Source: Serpens sp035497635 (GTDB taxonomy: Bacteria > Pseudomonadota > Gammaproteobacteria > Pseudomonadales > Pseudomonadaceae). Taken from it: 25,669 nt of DNA. Shown one piece after another: positions 1 through 6,299 of the stretch (the stretch's first letter is position 1; each line of letters starts with the position of its first letter). The notes under the pieces are model-generated. The model did no database searches. It was not told where the DNA came from and saw nothing but the letters and a program-made list of their open reading frames with translations. Position numbers and translations under genes: made by a program. The stretch lies in contig DATJDB010000312.1 of the NCBI GenBank assembly GCA_035497635.1, forward strand, positions 1 to 25,669, given 5' to 3'.

Positions 1-167
1 TAGCCGGCCCGCAGGCCCTCCTCCACCAGGCGCCGCACATCGCCGGCTTCCCAGGTCAGGCGCACCGCCAGATCCCAACCGTCAGCACGGCGCGCCTCAA
101 CCGCCTCGCGCACCGCCTCGTTCTGTGCCTGCTTGCCGTGCAGAATCAACCACGCCCGCCGGTCCAT
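1..167 (-). CDS. yegS: Lipid kinase YegS-like, N-terminal part (gene runs off the left edge)
   Basis: Reading leftward from the ATG at 167 gives about 55 residues beginning MDRRAWLILHGKQAQNEAVR, followed by a segment containing DGWDLAVRLTWEAGD. This fits the N-terminus of the YegS branch of the diacylglycerol kinase catalytic family, with an ILxGK strand, the acidic helix that follows, and the VRxTWExGDxxR segment. Such enzymes phosphorylate membrane lipids with ATP; YegS acts on phosphatidylglycerol in vitro. The GGGDGT nucleotide-binding motif would lie beyond the edge and is not seen. The start is supported by AGGAGG six nt upstream of the ATG. The gene is short here only because the window ends. 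The family call rests on N-terminal similarity alone. Confidence 0.8.
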   Translation of the reverse strand, partial: MDRRAWLILHGKQAQNEAVREAVEARRADGWDLAVRLTWEAGDVRRLVEEGLRAG

Positions 168-256
168 GCCTGCCTCCTCTTTCCATGCCGTGATGCATTG
201 GAAAACGCAGAGTGCGGGATGGTTCGGAGCAGCACGGACCTGCAGGGACGACTGCA

Positions 257-348
257 GGAGCGACTTCAGTCGCGAGCTTTTGGGGGTGCCCGACTAGCGG
301 CCAGCCAGGCCGAACCTGTACGAAAAGCATCGCGGCTGAAGCCGCTCC
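257..348. repeat. REP pair (REPIN-like) between yegS and moeA
   Basis: Two inverted copies of a REP-type sequence face each other. The left copy (257-281) has GGAGCGACTTCAGTCGCGAG followed by CTTTT. The right copy (323-348) has AAAAGC, AT, then CGCGGCTGAAGCCGCTCC. Each holds the GGCTTCAGCC-type imperfect hairpin typical of Pseudomonas REPs, and about 40 nt lie between them. REPINs of this kind are non-autonomous elements moved by RAYT transposases coded elsewhere. No RAYT is in the window. The element fills most of the 208-nt gap (168-375) between moeA and yegS, and no gene is seen in that gap. Confidence 0.8.
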
Positions 349-375
349 AATTACACCAACAGCCAGGGCCGGGCG

Positions 376-1572
376 CTAGCCGAGCAGTTCGCTGAAGGGG
401 ATGAAGCGCACCGGCGCGCCCTCGGCGAACGAACGCTCTTCGCGCACTTCGACCAGCCCATCGGCCCAGGCGGCGCTGCGCAGTACGCCGGAGCTCTGGT
501 TCGGGTGCGGCACGGCACGCCCCTGCTCCAAGCGGGCGCGCAGGTACTCGCGACGTTTGCCGGCGCGTTCCCAGGCAAACCCCGCCGGAACATCGAAGCC
601 CAACGGCTCGACGGCTTCGACGCCCAGGCGGCGTAACAGGTACGGCCGCGCCAGCAGACCGAAGGTCACCAACGTCGAGGCCGGATTGCCCGGCAGGCCG
701 AGCACCGGCACACCTTGATAATGCCCGCAGGTCAGCGGCTTACCGGGCTTGATGGCCAGCTTCCACAACGCCAGTTCGCCAGCCTCGCGCAATACCTGGC
801 CCAGAAAATCCGCCTCGCCGACCGACACGCCGCCGGTGGATAGGATCAGGTCCACGTCACCCAGCCCGGCCAGCGCTGCCCGCGTGGCTTGCAGATCGTC
901 GGCCAGCACACCGGCGTCGTGGACGTCGCAGCCCAGGCGCGCCAGCCAGCCGGCCAATAGACGACGGTTGCTGTTGAAAATCTGTCCCGGACCCAGCGTC
1001 TGGCCGGGCTCGACCAGTTCGTCGCCGGTGGACAGCAGCGCCACACGCGGGCGGCGGCGCACCTCCAACGCAGCGACACCCAGGCTGGCCGCCAGACCCA
1101 GTTCGATCGGGCCGAGCCGCGTACCGGCGGTCAGCAGCGTCTCGCCAATTCGAGCTTCCTGACCGCGCGGCCGGATATTGCGCCCCGGGCGCAGCGCTTC
1201 AAGAAAGCGCACCCGGCCATCCGCCAGCACCTCGGTGTTCTCTTGCATTTCCACGCAGTCGGCGCCCTCCGGCAGCGGCGCACCGGTGAAGATGCGTGCG
1301 CAACTGCCGGACTGCAACGGCTGCGGCGCGCCGCCGGCGAAGATGCGCTGGCTGACCGGCAGCGGCTCGCCCTGCCAGTCGGACAGGCGCAGGGCATAGC
1401 CGTCCATGGCGCTGTTGTCCCAGGGCGGCAGATCCAGACCGGCCAGCAGCGGCGTCGCCAGCACCCGGCCATCGGCGTGTGCCAGCGCTACGCATTCGCT
1501 AACGACAATCGGCGCCTGTGCGGCCCAATCCAGCAATTGCTGCTGGGCCTGTTCGACGCTGAGAAGGCTCAT
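376..1572 (-). CDS. moeA: Molybdopterin molybdenumtransferase MoeA
   Basis: 398 aa, the usual length for MoeA. The enzyme inserts molybdate into adenylylated molybdopterin, the last common step of molybdenum cofactor synthesis. Seen: the N-terminal PPWDNSAMDGYA motif (residues 49-60, with the Asp and Met-Asp-Gly-Tyr of the active site), the RPRGQEAR turn, LSTGDELV, the MoCF-fold motif STGGVSVGEADF, and LPGNPAS in the C-terminal half. An upstream in-frame start at 1707 exists, but the extra 45 residues lie inside moaB and look nothing like MoeA. I therefore start at the ATG at 1572, which overlaps the moaB stop as ATGA. The two genes form one translationally coupled unit. Pseudomonas genomes often have two moeA copies; this one sits next to moaB and mobA. 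Confidence 0.95.
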   Translation of the reverse strand: MSLLSVEQAQQQLLDWAAQAPIVVSECVALAHADGRVLATPLLAGLDLPPWDNSAMDGYALRLSDWQGEPLPVSQRIFAGGAPQPLQSGSCARIFTGAPLPEGADCVEMQENTEVLADGRVRFLEALRPGRNIRPRGQEARIGETLLTAGTRLGPIELGLAASLGVAALEVRRRPRVALLSTGDELVEPGQTLGPGQIFNSNRRLLAGWLARLGCDVHDAGVLADDLQATRAALAGLGDVDLILSTGGVSVGEADFLGQVLREAGELALWKLAIKPGKPLTCGHYQGVPVLGLPGNPASTLVTFGLLARPYLLRRLGVEAVEPLGFDVPAGFAWERAGKRREYLRARLEQGRAVPHPNQSSGVLRSAAWADGLVEVREERSFAEGAPVRFIPFSELLG

Positions 1573-2108
1573 CCCCGGCTCTCGCAGGCCGCCGCTTTGG
1601 CCAGATGCGGGACGAAGTTGCACGGGCGGTGGCTGGCATCCAGTTGCTGGGCGAGGATGCCGTCCCAGGCGGTGCGGCAGGCGTTGGTGGAGCCCGGCAG
1701 GCAGCACACCAGGGTGCCGTTGGCCAGCCCGGCCAGCGCCCGCGACTGGATGGTGGAGGTGCCGATATCGGTATAGGAGATCTGCCGGAACAGCTCACCA
1801 AAGCCATCGACCTGCTTGTCCAGCAGGCAGGTGACGGCTTCCGGCGTGCTGTCACGCGCGGTAAAACCGGTGCCGCCGGTGATCAGCACCACCTGCACCG
1901 AGTCATCGGCAATCCAGGCGGCTACCAGCGCGCGGATGTGGTAGAGGTCGTCCTTGAGCAGCACCCGATCGGCCAGCCGGTGACCGGCTTCGGTCAGGCG
2001 TTCGACCAGCAGTTGCCCGGAACTGTCGGTCTGCAGGGTACGGGTGTCGCTGACGGCCAGGATGGCGATGTTCAGCGGAGCGAAGGGAACGGCAGCCTTG
2101 TGGGACAT
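1569..2108 (-). CDS. moaB: Molybdenum cofactor biosynthesis protein MoaB
   Basis: 179 aa, matching MoaB of the MogA/MoaB adenylyltransferase family. These proteins bind molybdopterin and adenylylate it to prepare metal insertion by MoeA. In some bacteria MoaB is inactive and MogA does the work, so activity is not proven here. Seen: the strand NIAILAVSDTR (13-23), the binding motif ITGGTGFTARDSTPEA (about 76-91), and LPGSTNAC (137-144). The ATG at 2108 has AGGA six nt upstream. The 3' end overlaps moeA by 4 nt. The gene reads away from mobA through a shared 74-nt control region. Confidence 0.93.
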   Translation of the reverse strand: MSHKAAVPFAPLNIAILAVSDTRTLQTDSSGQLLVERLTEAGHRLADRVLLKDDLYHIRALVAAWIADDSVQVVLITGGTGFTARDSTPEAVTCLLDKQVDGFGELFRQISYTDIGTSTIQSRALAGLANGTLVCCLPGSTNACRTAWDGILAQQLDASHRPCNFVPHLAKAAACESRG

Positions 2109-2119
2109 GGGAGATCCTG

Positions 2120-2148
2120 TTGAGGGTTCGCAATGCCGGTGTTATATC
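2120..2148 (+). promoter_or_regulatory. Predicted sigma70 promoter for mobA
   Basis: TTGAGG (2120-2125) lies 17 nt before TATATC (2143-2148), a fair match to the -35/-10 consensus. The mobA start is about 35 nt downstream. Prediction by eye only. Confidence 0.4.
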
Positions 2149-2149
2149 A
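2141..2149 (-). promoter_or_regulatory. Predicted extended -10 promoter for moaB-moeA
   Basis: Read on the minus strand these bases are TGATATAAC, a TG-N-TATAAC extended -10 element. No good -35 is seen upstream, as expected for this promoter class. It uses the same bases as the mobA -10 on the other strand, so the two promoters would compete for polymerase. Confidence 0.35.
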
Positions 2150-2182
2150 CAGGCCTTCTGCCACCCGTTCCAGGAGCCCGCC

Positions 2183-2758
2183 GTGCCCATGTCCCCCTTG
2201 CTCGAACCCTGCTCCGTGCTGCTGCTGGCCGGTGGACGCGGCCAGCGCATGGGCGGGCGCGACAAGGGACTGCTGCCCTGGCGTGATCGGCCGATGATCG
2301 CCTGGCTGCACGATGTCGTTCGCCCGCTCACCGATGATCTGATCATTTCCTGCAACCGCAACGCCGAGCGCTATCGCCCCTGCGCCGACCGCCTGGTGTC
2401 AGACGCGGAGGCGGACTTTCCCGGTCCGCTGGCCGGCATCCGCGCCGGCCTGGCGGTGGCGCGACATCCCTGGCTGCTGGTGCTCCCCTGTGATGCACCC
2501 AACGTGGACAGCGCCCTGCTGACGAGCATGCGGCACGCCGCCCTGCCCGGCCGGCCGCTGCTGCTGCGCCAGGGGACGCAGTGGCAACCGCTGTTTTGCC
2601 TGCTGCCGACCAGTGTGCAACCCGAACTGGAACGCGCCTGGAGGGAAGGCCAGCGCAGCCCGCGACATATCCTCACGGCCTTGAATGCCGTAGCGCTGGA
2701 TTGCACCGAGGACGATCCCCGCCTGGCCAACATCAACAGCCCGGATTTGCTGGAATAG
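2183..2758 (+). CDS. mobA: Molybdenum cofactor guanylyltransferase MobA
   Basis: 191 aa, the normal size for MobA. It joins GMP from GTP to molybdenum-molybdopterin to give the MGD cofactor of the DMSO-reductase family (nitrate reductase, formate dehydrogenase). Seen: the nucleotidyltransferase signature LLLAGGRGQRMGGRDKG near residues 13-29, PLAGIRAGL, and the metal-binding region VLPCDAP. A longer frame to 2120 is open but crosses the predicted promoter. I choose GTG at 2183 because CAGGAG ends 6-7 nt before it. The ATG at 2189, two codons further, is the alternative and has a 12-nt spacing. Divergent from moaB-moeA, so all three genes act in one pathway. Confidence 0.93.
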   Translation: MPMSPLLEPCSVLLLAGGRGQRMGGRDKGLLPWRDRPMIAWLHDVVRPLTDDLIISCNRNAERYRPCADRLVSDAEADFPGPLAGIRAGLAVARHPWLLVLPCDAPNVDSALLTSMRHAALPGRPLLLRQGTQWQPLFCLLPTSVQPELERAWREGQRSPRHILTALNAVALDCTEDDPRLANINSPDLLE

Positions 2759-2835
2759 GGCCAGGCTGGCCGCGCTGGGCAACCGGCGACAAACCGCCTG
2801 CATGCCCGCCCCGCAAAAAAAATTCGCCTAACCCC

Positions 2836-2863
2836 TTGTGCATCAAAAGTTTTTCGGTAGAAT
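2836..2863 (+). promoter_or_regulatory. Promoter of tRNA-Pro
   Basis: TTGTGC (2836-2841), 16-nt spacer, TAGAAT (2858-2863), then a GC-rich discriminator GCGCGCC. The start of the tRNA is 14 nt past the -10. GC-rich discriminators are typical of stringently controlled stable-RNA promoters. Confidence 0.65.
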
Positions 2864-2877
2864 GCGCGCCATCCAAA

Positions 2878-2954
2878 CGGAGCGTAGCGCAGCTTGGTAG
2901 CGCGTCTCGTTCGGGACGAGAAGGTCGCTGGTTCGAATCCAGTCGCTCCGACCA
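2878..2954 (+). tRNA. tRNA-Pro (anticodon CGG)
   Basis: A 77-nt gene with all canonical parts. The 5' acceptor strand CGGAGCG pairs with CGCTCCG, followed by discriminator A and a genome-coded CCA (2952-2954). The D loop contains AGCTTGGTAG. The anticodon stem TCTCG/CGAGA encloses the loop TTCGGGA, with CGG at 2912-2914. The T arm contains GGTTCGAATCC. It closely resembles the proK type of E. coli. The CGG anticodon reads CCG, a proline codon favoured in high-GC genomes. It stands alone with its own promoter and terminator. Confidence 0.98.
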
Positions 2955-2963
2955 AATCCCCGC

Positions 2964-2989
2964 AAAACCCCGCCTCACGGCGGGGTTTT
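2964..2989 (+). terminator. Rho-independent terminator of tRNA-Pro
   Basis: AAAACCCCGCC - TCAC - GGCGGGGTTTT forms a perfect 11-bp stem with a 4-nt loop starting 10 nt after the tRNA. The A/T ends make it work in either direction. Confidence 0.88.
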
Positions 2990-3299
2990 GGCATTTCCAG
3001 AATCTGTTTCCAGCACCCTGACGATACGCCGGAAAACAGTCATCAAGTCGTCAAATTTCCCGAGCATTCTGGCAGGCGTTCACCGAACGCTGAAACAGCC
3101 AGATCCGGCAAACCCTGATAGCCCGGCTAAGCTGATCTCTCGACAGCTCGGCGGGATCACCCATAGCAGTTCCGGCCCATTAATTGCTTGATATTCGGCA
3201 CGGAACCATCGCCCACCGCTATCGCTCCCATGCAGGCGCCCCTTTTTCAGGGCGCCACCCGAGCGAACCGGGCGGCCCAAGACAAAAAAAGGAAGATAC
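2990..3299. other. 310-nt stretch without a recognised gene
   Basis: Between the tRNA terminator and the small gene at 3300 I see no convincing coding sequence. The short open frames here lack ribosome binding sites and family features. It is somewhat lower in GC than its surroundings (for example GTCATCAAGTCGTCAAATTT). A 7-bp hairpin lies at 3235-3256. No repeat of the tRNA 3' end is seen, so there is no sign of an integrated element. Confidence 0.6.
3235..3256 (+). promoter_or_regulatory. Hairpin upstream of the 73-aa gene
   Basis: GGCGCCC - CTTTTTCA - GGGCGCC forms a 7-bp stem with an 8-nt loop, 44 nt before the ATG at 3300. No T-run follows, so it is not a classic terminator. It could be a leader structure in the mRNA. 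Function unknown. Confidence 0.4.
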
Positions 3300-3521
3300 A
3301 TGAGCAACTATTCGCACACTCAGAACGCCATCAGCGCCCTGCGCACAGCATTCGCCCCGCTGCATTGCTACATCGTGGCCCCTGGCCGCAAAGGCAACTT
3401 CAGCTTCACCCTGGTCGACCAGCACGGCGTAGCACGCCACAGCGAACGTCTGTACCCGGAGCATTACCAGGGCGAACGCCTGCAACAGGTCATCGACCGC
3501 GCACGACACAAGACCCTGTAA
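3300..3521 (+). CDS. Small conserved-type protein of unknown function, 73 aa
   Basis: The start ATG is preceded by AAAAAAAGGAAGATAC, a clear AGGA-type ribosome binding site, and the frame ends with TAA. The protein is soluble with no signal peptide or membrane segment: an N-terminal helix-like part (NAISALRTAFAPL), a two-strand-like part (CYIVAP, NFSFTLVDQHG), and a basic C-terminal helix (LQQVIDRARHKTL). The strand/helix layout loosely recalls short Pseudomonas proteins such as DUF3509, but I cannot assign it. As I recall, P. aeruginosa also has a small unknown gene beside mobA and this tRNA (PA3031), so it may be a family-specific gene. It ends before a REP element. Confidence 0.75.
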   Translation: MSNYSHTQNAISALRTAFAPLHCYIVAPGRKGNFSFTLVDQHGVARHSERLYPEHYQGERLQQVIDRARHKTL

Positions 3522-3558
3522 TACGCCGTTTTTTCCGGCAGGCCCGCTTGCCGAGCGC

Positions 3559-3621
3559 GTGGGAGCGCTAAGGGTGATCGCAGCATCACCGCAGTCCGGA
3601 TCGGGCTGAAGCCGCTCCCAC
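3559..3621. repeat. REP-type palindromic element at a convergent junction
   Basis: The ends GTGGGAGCG (3559-3567) and CGCTCCCAC (3613-3621) are perfect inverted repeats. The right side carries a full REP core, which reads GGGAGCGGCTTCAGCCCGAT on the minus strand. The left copy has lost its GGCTTCAGCC core. Between them GGTGAT-CGCAGC-ATCACC (3573-3590) makes a further 6-bp hairpin. It lies between the 3' ends of the 73-aa gene and the lipoprotein gene, and may also limit read-through between them. Confidence 0.7.
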
Positions 3622-3659
3622 ACCCGCCGCGCCGCTTTTGACTACCCCATCCCTTTGCA

Positions 3660-4073
3660 TCAGTGCAGCCCGCGCAATCCCATCGGCACGCTGATCTCGG
3701 CCACTGCTTCCCAGGGGCCATCCGGTTGCGCGGAACAGCGCCAGCCAGCCTCCCAGCGGTAATAGAGCCGCTCGCGGTAATAGAGCTGCCGACCTGTCAC
3801 CACATAAACGCCCAGACGCGCATCCCAGCGTGCCTCCACATGCGGAGGCGGCGCATAGCGCGGGTGAGTGCTGCTTTCCGGCGGCGGGGGAATGTCCGGC
3901 CGCGACGGCACCGGGGTGATCACCGGGCGCGACGGCTCGGGCACCGGCGCCGGCCGCGACTCCGGCCAGGGCTGTGGCGTCTGCCGGGGACCCGGCAGTT
4001 GGTAGATATCAGTGGCGCAACCACTCAGCAGCAGACTGCCGAGCAGCAGCAGCCGGCCTGCGGCACGCTGCAT
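3660..4073 (-). CDS. Proline-rich lipoprotein of unknown function, downstream of ccmI
   Basis: 137 aa. The N-terminus MQRAAGRLLLLGSLLLSGC is a lipoprotein signal with lipobox LLSGC, so Cys19 would be lipidated. Residues about 27-70 are rich in Pro, Arg and Ser (PVPEPSRPVITPVPSRPDIP) and look disordered. The C-terminal part is rich in Tyr and Trp (VYVVTGRQLYYRERLYYRW, then GPWEAV), recalling short YxxW-type repeats of small envelope proteins. A longer frame to 4187 overlaps ccmI and lacks a signal. The ATG at 4073 has AGGAG five nt upstream. It lies 32 nt after the ccmI stop on the same strand, so it is probably transcribed with the ccm operon, though no role in cytochrome maturation is known to me. 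Confidence 0.8.
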   Translation of the reverse strand: MQRAAGRLLLLGSLLLSGCATDIYQLPGPRQTPQPWPESRPAPVPEPSRPVITPVPSRPDIPPPPESSTHPRYAPPPHVEARWDARLGVYVVTGRQLYYRERLYYRWEAGWRCSAQPDGPWEAVAEISVPMGLRGLH

Positions 4074-4105
4074 GTCTACTCCTGTGGGCCGGTTGCAACC
4101 AGCGG

Positions 4106-5299
4106 TCAGCGCTTCTCGGGCTGATCGATGCGCAGGGTCTGAACTTGCTCGTCCGCGCTGCTGACTGCGCCGCTGCGACCGATCCATTCACCGACCGTGG
4201 CATTGCCGCTGCGCGACACGCGCGCCACCAGCTCGATCTGCGGGAAGTTCGACAAGCGTAGCTGCTCCATCATGGCGTCGGCGTCGCTGAGCAGCACCTC
4301 GGCCGGCAGGTCCGCTACCGTCAGGCGCTTGACCGCCAGCGGCATCGCCTCGCCGGCGGCCGGGCGGGCGAAGATAAACACGCTGTCTTCGGGCCGCACC
4401 TGGGCCGCTACGTCCGGCGCCAGCTCGACGCGTACACGCACCTGTGCCGGCGCCACTGCGACGGAAGCGACGGGTGCGTCTTCGCCCAGCATCTCGCGGG
4501 CACGCTGAATACCTTGCTGGATGGCCACGCGATTGGGGTCCTGGGGATCCAGGCCATTCATCAGGAATTCCCAATGCTGAATGGCGTCGCGGTAGCGGCC
4601 ACCCTCGAACGCGACGATGCCCAGCAGTCCACGACTGGTGACTTCGCCCGGATCGCTCTGCAGCGCCTCCTCGGTGAGGCCCTGAATCTGCGCGTTCCAC
4701 TGCTGGCCATTGGCGAAGTACAGCGCCTGCGCCCACTGGCCGAGCAGCGAAGGATCGCGACCGGCGAGCGCCACAGTGCGCTCGAAGGCGCCGGCGGCCT
4801 CGGCGGGGCGCTCCATGGTCATGTAGCCACGGGCCAGGAAGTACCAACCTTCCACGCCATCGGGCTGTGCCTTCACCGCCTGTTCCAGGCGCACGACCAT
4901 TTCTTCCATGGAGGCTGGCTGATGATCGAACTGACGGGCCAGTTCCAGCTTGTCGCTGGAACCCCAGTACAGGTAGGCCGCCAAGCCCAGCACCGGCACC
5001 AGCACGGCGGCGGCGATCGGCACGGCGCGACCCAGGTTGCCGTGGCGCTGCGTGGTGCCCTCGGTATCCACCAGCAGCTCGCGAGCGGCCTCGGCCTTGC
5101 CGGCGGCCAGCTGTTCGGCGGTCAGGGTGCCGGCGGTGTGCTGGGTTTCCAGCTCAAGCACGCGTTCCTCGTAGAGCGCCACGTTGAGGGCGGTGCGGTC
5201 TTCCTCGGCCTGGGCGCGCTGACCGCGCAGCACCGGAACCAGGATGAACGCCAGGGCGGCCAGCAACAGCAGGCCGGCGACAAGCCAGAGATCGATCAT
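4106..5299 (-). CDS. ccmI: Cytochrome c maturation protein CcmI (CycH)
   Basis: 397 aa. CcmI is the apocytochrome c chaperone of the System I haem lyase, working with CcmF and CcmH. Seen: a first membrane helix (residues 4-24), a cytoplasmic loop with a helical, zipper-like stretch (ALNVALYEERVLELE), a second membrane helix (about 93-112), and a periplasmic TPR region (about 125-265, with GWYFLARGYMTMERPAEAAGAFE and related repeats) that binds the C-terminal helix of apocytochromes. The C-terminal domain (about 280-390) is beta-like with VRVRVELAPDVAAQV. The start overlaps the ccmH stop by 4 nt. Last of the ccm genes, followed by the lipoprotein gene. Confidence 0.94.
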   Translation of the reverse strand: MIDLWLVAGLLLLAALAFILVPVLRGQRAQAEEDRTALNVALYEERVLELETQHTAGTLTAEQLAAGKAEAARELLVDTEGTTQRHGNLGRAVPIAAAVLVPVLGLAAYLYWGSSDKLELARQFDHQPASMEEMVVRLEQAVKAQPDGVEGWYFLARGYMTMERPAEAAGAFERTVALAGRDPSLLGQWAQALYFANGQQWNAQIQGLTEEALQSDPGEVTSRGLLGIVAFEGGRYRDAIQHWEFLMNGLDPQDPNRVAIQQGIQRAREMLGEDAPVASVAVAPAQVRVRVELAPDVAAQVRPEDSVFIFARPAAGEAMPLAVKRLTVADLPAEVLLSDADAMMEQLRLSNFPQIELVARVSRSGNATVGEWIGRSGAVSSADEQVQTLRIDQPEKR

Positions 5300-5769
5300 G
5301 GGTCTTTCTTATCCAGCAAGTGGGAAAGGCGCTCCTGCTCCTCGGCGGACAGCAGGGCATTCTGCGGGGCGTTTTCGACCCGGCGACGACGTACCACGAT
5401 AACTATCAGGGCCAGCAGACCGCCGCCCAGCAGCGCCCACGGGCCGTACCAGAGCAGTAGGGTGCGTAGCTCGACCGGCGGGTTGTAGCGCACGAAGTCG
5501 CCGTAGCGGTCGACCAGGTGATCGACGATCTGCTCGTCGCCCTGGCCGTCTTCCAGCATGCGGAAGATCTCGCGACGCAGGTCCATGGCGATGGGCGCGT
5601 CGGAGTCGGCGATGTTCTGGTTCTGGCACTTCGGGCAGCGCAGCTCGTTGGTCAACTGGCGAAAGCGCTGACGCTCCGCCTCGTTGGAAAACTCGTAGGT
5701 ATCGATGGCGGCCTGGGCGAAACCGCCCAGGGCCAGGCTGCAGAAAACGGCGGCTAACAGGCGTTTCAT
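5296..5769 (-). CDS. ccmH: Cytochrome c maturation protein CcmH (CycL)
   Basis: 157 aa. CcmH is a membrane-anchored thiol-disulphide protein that reduces or holds the CXXCH cysteines of apocytochrome c for haem ligation. Seen: a signal peptide (MKRLLAAVFCSLALGGFAQA), the family redox motif LRCPKCQ (43-49, Cys45 and Cys48), and a single membrane helix (about 103-125) before a basic cytoplasmic tail (RRRRVENA). Length fits the short CcmH type, with CcmI coded separately rather than fused as in E. coli. It overlaps both ccmG and ccmI by 4 nt. Confidence 0.95.
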   Translation of the reverse strand: MKRLLAAVFCSLALGGFAQAAIDTYEFSNEAERQRFRQLTNELRCPKCQNQNIADSDAPIAMDLRREIFRMLEDGQGDEQIVDHLVDRYGDFVRYNPPVELRTLLLWYGPWALLGGGLLALIVIVVRRRRVENAPQNALLSAEEQERLSHLLDKKDP

Positions 5770-6299
5770 TGATCCAGCAACTCCTGATAGAGCGGCGCCA
5801 GCTGTTGGCGCCAGACGCGCTCGTCAATGGCTCCGACGAACTTGTGGCGAATGATGCCGTCCTTGTCGATCAGGAAGGTTTCCGGCGCGCCATAGACACC
5901 CAGGTTGAAGCCTAGGCTGCCCTGCGGGTCCTCGACGTTCAGGCGGTAGGGGTTGCCCAGTTCCTTCAGCCAGCGACGCGCGGCCTCACCGTTGTCCTTG
6001 TAGTTGATGCCGTACACCGCCACGCCCTGCTCCGCCAGGCGGTTGAGCATCTCGTGTTCGGCGCGGCAGGTGGGGCACCAGGTAGCCCACACGTTGACCA
6101 GCGCCGGTTCGCCCGGAATGAAATCAGCGGTGCCCAGGGTACGCGTCGGCTCCTCCAGGGACGGCAGTTCGAAGCCGGGCAGCGGCTTGCCGATCATGGT
6201 CGTGCCAATGTCGCGCGGGTCGAGGAACAGCCCCTTGTAGAGAAAGCCGGCAACCACCAGGAAGATCACCAGGGGTATCAGCAGCAGTGCGCGTTTCAT
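5766..6299 (-). CDS. ccmG: Thiol:disulphide interchange protein CcmG (DsbE)
   Basis: 177 aa. CcmG is a periplasmic thioredoxin-like reductant tethered to the inner membrane, receiving electrons from CcdA/DsbD and passing them to CcmH or apocytochrome c. Seen: a signal-anchor helix (residues 3-20), the entry region FELPSL, the active site WATWCPTC (71-78, Cys75 and Cys78), the central GINYKDN acidic region, and the GAPETFLIDKDG segment with the cis-proline. All key residues are present. The start overlaps the ccmF stop and the end overlaps ccmH, each by 4 nt. Confidence 0.96.
   Translation of the reverse strand: MKRALLLIPLVIFLVVAGFLYKGLFLDPRDIGTTMIGKPLPGFELPSLEEPTRTLGTADFIPGEPALVNVWATWCPTCRAEHEMLNRLAEQGVAVYGINYKDNGEAARRWLKELGNPYRLNVEDPQGSLGFNLGVYGAPETFLIDKDGIIRHKFVGAIDERVWRQQLAPLYQELLDQ

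Noticed and set aside
2988..3191. 67-codon open frame after the tRNA terminator
   Set aside because: No ribosome binding site, no family features, and Ser/Pro-rich random-looking product.
2878..3300. tRNA-Pro as an integration site of a mobile element
   Set aside because: No direct repeat of the tRNA 3' end, no integrase and no foreign-looking genes follow.
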